Assembly: GCA_041838515.1 (NCBI GenBank)
Contig: JBGYPP010000092.1
Span: 1-34,922 of the forward strand
Source: JBGYPP01 sp041838515
GTDB lineage: Bacteria; Bacillota; Clostridia; Lachnospirales; Lachnospiraceae
Direction: 5' to 3'
Length of the DNA stretch: 34,922 nt
Below, one piece after another: positions 33,578 through 34,922 of the stretch; the stretch's first letter is position 1; each line of letters begins with the position of its first letter. Position numbers and translations under genes: made by a program. The notes under the pieces were generated by a model. It worked only from the letters and a program-made list of their open reading frames with translations, was not told the origin of the DNA and did not search any database.

Positions 33578-33763
33578 GTGAACAACACTGCAGAGATGCT
33601 CCCCCAAAAAAACATGCAATATGTAGAATATACACATAGCCCTTTACCAAAAAAGCTTGGCTTTCACATCGCATATGGATGGGTAATGTCTGCTTTTTCT
33701 GGCGCAAATGGGCTATTTTTGACATTCTGTGGAGTAAAAGATACAGAAAAAATGATACAATAA
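33578..33763 (+). CDS. Possible small protein, 61 residues
   Basis: GTG 33578 has GGGGAG eight bases upstream. The product (MNNTAEMLPQKN... LGFHIAYGWVMSAFSGANGLFLTFCGVKD) has one weakly hydrophobic stretch and resembles nothing I know. A TTGACA box lies inside its end. It may be a remnant of the mobile or restriction locus or a chance frame. Confidence 0.25.
   Translation: MNNTAEMLPQKNMQYVEYTHSPLPKKLGFHIAYGWVMSAFSGANGLFLTFCGVKDTEKMIQ
33719..33747 (+). promoter_or_regulatory. Candidate promoter for the recombinase gene
   Basis: A perfect TTGACA (33719-33724), 17 bases, TACAGA (33742-33747). An alternative extended -10, TGATACAAT, ends at 33761. Confidence 0.4.
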
Positions 33764-33804
33764 GTTATTGGAGTTATGAAAATCCATTTGTATCCCATCA
33801 GCAT

Positions 33805-33819
33805 CCTTCATCAGCGTAA
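33805..33819 (+). repeat. Left copy of the 15-bp inverted repeat flanking the recombinase
   Basis: CCTTCATCAGCGTAA, 27 bases before the recombinase ATG. Its exact reverse complement lies at 34784-34798. Read in frame it encodes LHQR, the same ending as HsdS on the other side. Confidence 0.93.
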
Positions 33820-33846
33820 ACCCATGAAAAAAATTGGAGGGAATTT

Positions 33847-34773
33847 ATGCTGAAACACATAAACAAAAATGACTTGTTTTATGAGTATTATTCGCAATGG
33901 ATTGCTGTGTATAAAGAGGGTGCGATCAGAAATGTCACGATGAAAAAATATGTTTTGACGCAGTCGTGGATTAAAAAATTGGCACCCGACTTAAAGGTAG
34001 GTGAATTGTCTAGAATAACATATCAAAGGCTGCTGAACGATTATGCAGAGTCCCATGAAAGGCAATCAACTATGGATTTTCACCATCAGTTGAAAGGCGC
34101 TGTTTTGGATGCTGTGGATGAGGGGCTTGTAGAGAGAGATCCCACCCGAAAAGCCATCATTAAAGGCAAGAAGCCAAGAGAAAAGAAGACCAAATATCTC
34201 AACCTGTTCGAATTGCACAAGCTGTTATCGGATCTGCATTTGGGACTGGATCTGAATTGGGATTGGTTTATCTTATTGGTGGCGAAAACTGGAATGCGGT
34301 TTTCGGAGGCCTTGGCCATTACACCCAATGATTTTGATTTTTCTAAACAATCCTTGTCAATCAATAAAACCTGGGATTATAAAAGTGGCAATGGTTTTAT
34401 GCCAACAAAAAATCTGTCATCAGTCAGAAAGATTCAAATTGATTGGCAGCTTATCATTCAGTTCTCAACACTGGTGAAAAACCTGCCTAAAGATGAACCT
34501 ATTTTTGTTTCGGGCAGTATCTATAATTCTACAGCAAACGATATCTTATGCAGGCATTGCAAACGTGTTGGAATACCTGTTATTTCCATTCATGGTCTTA
34601 GGCATACCCACGCATCTTTGCTATTGTTTGCTGGAGTGTCTATAGCAAGTGTCGCACAGAGGTTAGGACATTCCAGTATGACCACTACGCAAAAAACCTA
34701 TCTTCACATTATTAAGGAGCTGGAAAATAAGGATGTGGATTTGGTTATGCGTTCATTGTCCAGTTTGAATTGA
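33847..34773 (+). CDS. Tyrosine recombinase (phage-type integrase) of an hsdS inversion locus
   Basis: The 308-residue protein has an N-terminal SAM-like DNA-binding domain (about 1-105) and a catalytic domain with the full active-site set: R151 in TGMRFSEAL, H249 and R252 in HGLRHTH, H275 in LGHSS, and Y285 in TYLHI. TTGGAGGGAA precedes the ATG. Base composition is clearly AT-richer than the rest of the window. It is flanked by a perfect 15-bp inverted repeat and abuts the end of hsdS tail to tail (6 bases apart). Recombinases in this position invert hsdS segments in several Firmicutes. An ordinary integrase of a mobile element is the alternative, but no element genes are seen. Confidence 0.94.
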   Translation: MLKHINKNDLFYEYYSQWIAVYKEGAIRNVTMKKYVLTQSWIKKLAPDLKVGELSRITYQRLLNDYAESHERQSTMDFHHQLKGAVLDAVDEGLVERDPTRKAIIKGKKPREKKTKYLNLFELHKLLSDLHLGLDLNWDWFILLVAKTGMRFSEALAITPNDFDFSKQSLSINKTWDYKSGNGFMPTKNLSSVRKIQIDWQLIIQFSTLVKNLPKDEPIFVSGSIYNSTANDILCRHCKRVGIPVISIHGLRHTHASLLLFAGVSIASVAQRLGHSSMTTTQKTYLHIIKELENKDVDLVMRSLSSLN

Positions 34774-34779
34774 TAACGA

Positions 34780-34922
34780 TCACTTACGCTGATGAAGGGT
34801 GATAAGGTTGTCCAATGATTCAAAATATCCCCCTATTTTGTCTTGTTCAGGCTTGGATGGAAACATAAATTCAAGGTTCCCAAGCATCTGCCCGGATATC
34901 TCGGCAAAGGTGGATCCAGAAG
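34780..34922 (-). CDS. hsdS: Type I restriction specificity subunit HsdS, C-terminal end
   Basis: The minus strand encodes the last 46 or so residues of HsdS, running in from beyond the right edge. The product reads GSTFAEISGQMLGNLEF, FPSKPEQDKIGGYF, ESLDNLITLHQRK, then TGA (34780-34782). The PSxPEQxKIG...LDxLITLHQRK ending is characteristic of the conserved helical spacer and C terminus of type I S subunits, which select the DNA target of the methylase and nuclease. Its last codons contain the right copy of the 15-bp inverted repeat. hsdM and hsdR must lie outside the window, if present. Confidence 0.9.
   Translation of the reverse strand, partial: SGSTFAEISGQMLGNLEFMFPSKPEQDKIGGYFESLDNLITLHQRK
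34784..34798 (-). repeat. Right copy of the 15-bp inverted repeat, inside hsdS
   Basis: TTACGCTGATGAAGG on the plus strand, the exact reverse complement of 33805-33819. It covers the LHQRK codons at the end of hsdS. Confidence 0.93.

Overview
The window is GC-rich and reads like a chromosome segment from a Gram-positive, clostridial (Bacillota) bacterium. The evidence is a single-chain purL, ClpC with a UVR middle segment next to radA, a YtrA-type GntR regulator, an ECF-type S component, a meso-diaminopimelate dehydrogenase and strong AGGAGG-like ribosome binding sites. No genus can be named from the sequence alone. Ile is written very often as ATA, which is unusual for a genome this GC-rich.

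Layout. (1) 1-4613: the 3' part of an amylosucrase-like GH13 gene carrying seven 48-bp coding repeats, a LacI-family regulator, and meso-DAP dehydrogenase (ddh), closed by an intrinsic terminator. (2) 4791-8247: purE-purM-purN-purD, a split purine set with no purC, purF or purH in it, followed closely by an SH3-domain membrane protein and a terminator. (3) 9907-14569: a GntR regulator, clpC, a small conserved protein and radA. (4) 14618-14796: a complete tRNA-Trp unit with promoter, gene and terminator. (5) 14810-16645: a HAD phosphatase converging on, and overlapping, a minus-strand LacI regulator. (6) 16650-19405: a non-coding stretch full of inverted repeats, then a 758-residue protein with an N-terminal cyclic-nucleotide-binding-like domain on the minus strand. 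(7) 19507-24366: a small conserved protein, a TetR regulator and the large purL, with overlapping genes. (8) 24611-26747: an ECF S component and a chromate-type transporter, then a 30-bp minisatellite and a terminator. (9) 26844-33562: a promoter with dyads, a double zinc-ribbon membrane protein, a 1440-residue exported or membrane protein of unknown function, a pirin, and a terminator. (10) 33563-34922: AT-richer DNA with a tyrosine recombinase gene flanked by a perfect 15-bp inverted repeat. The right-hand repeat lies in the last codons of a type I restriction specificity gene (hsdS) that runs off the window on the minus strand.

Two parts deserve most attention. The right end looks like one edge of a phase-variable type I restriction-modification locus, in which a recombinase shuffles hsdS through short inverted repeats. 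The zinc-ribbon/giant-protein pair (26948-32542) is a tight two-gene unit that I cannot assign to any known system. Its large protein has a signal peptide, an Ala/Gly-rich hydrophobic segment, and a C-terminal part with a weak resemblance to nucleotidyltransferase-like domains. Three minisatellites (48, 30 and 96 bp, all multiples of three) show that tandem repeat growth is active here. The 30-bp array is odd because each unit carries an in-frame TAA behind a good ribosome binding site.
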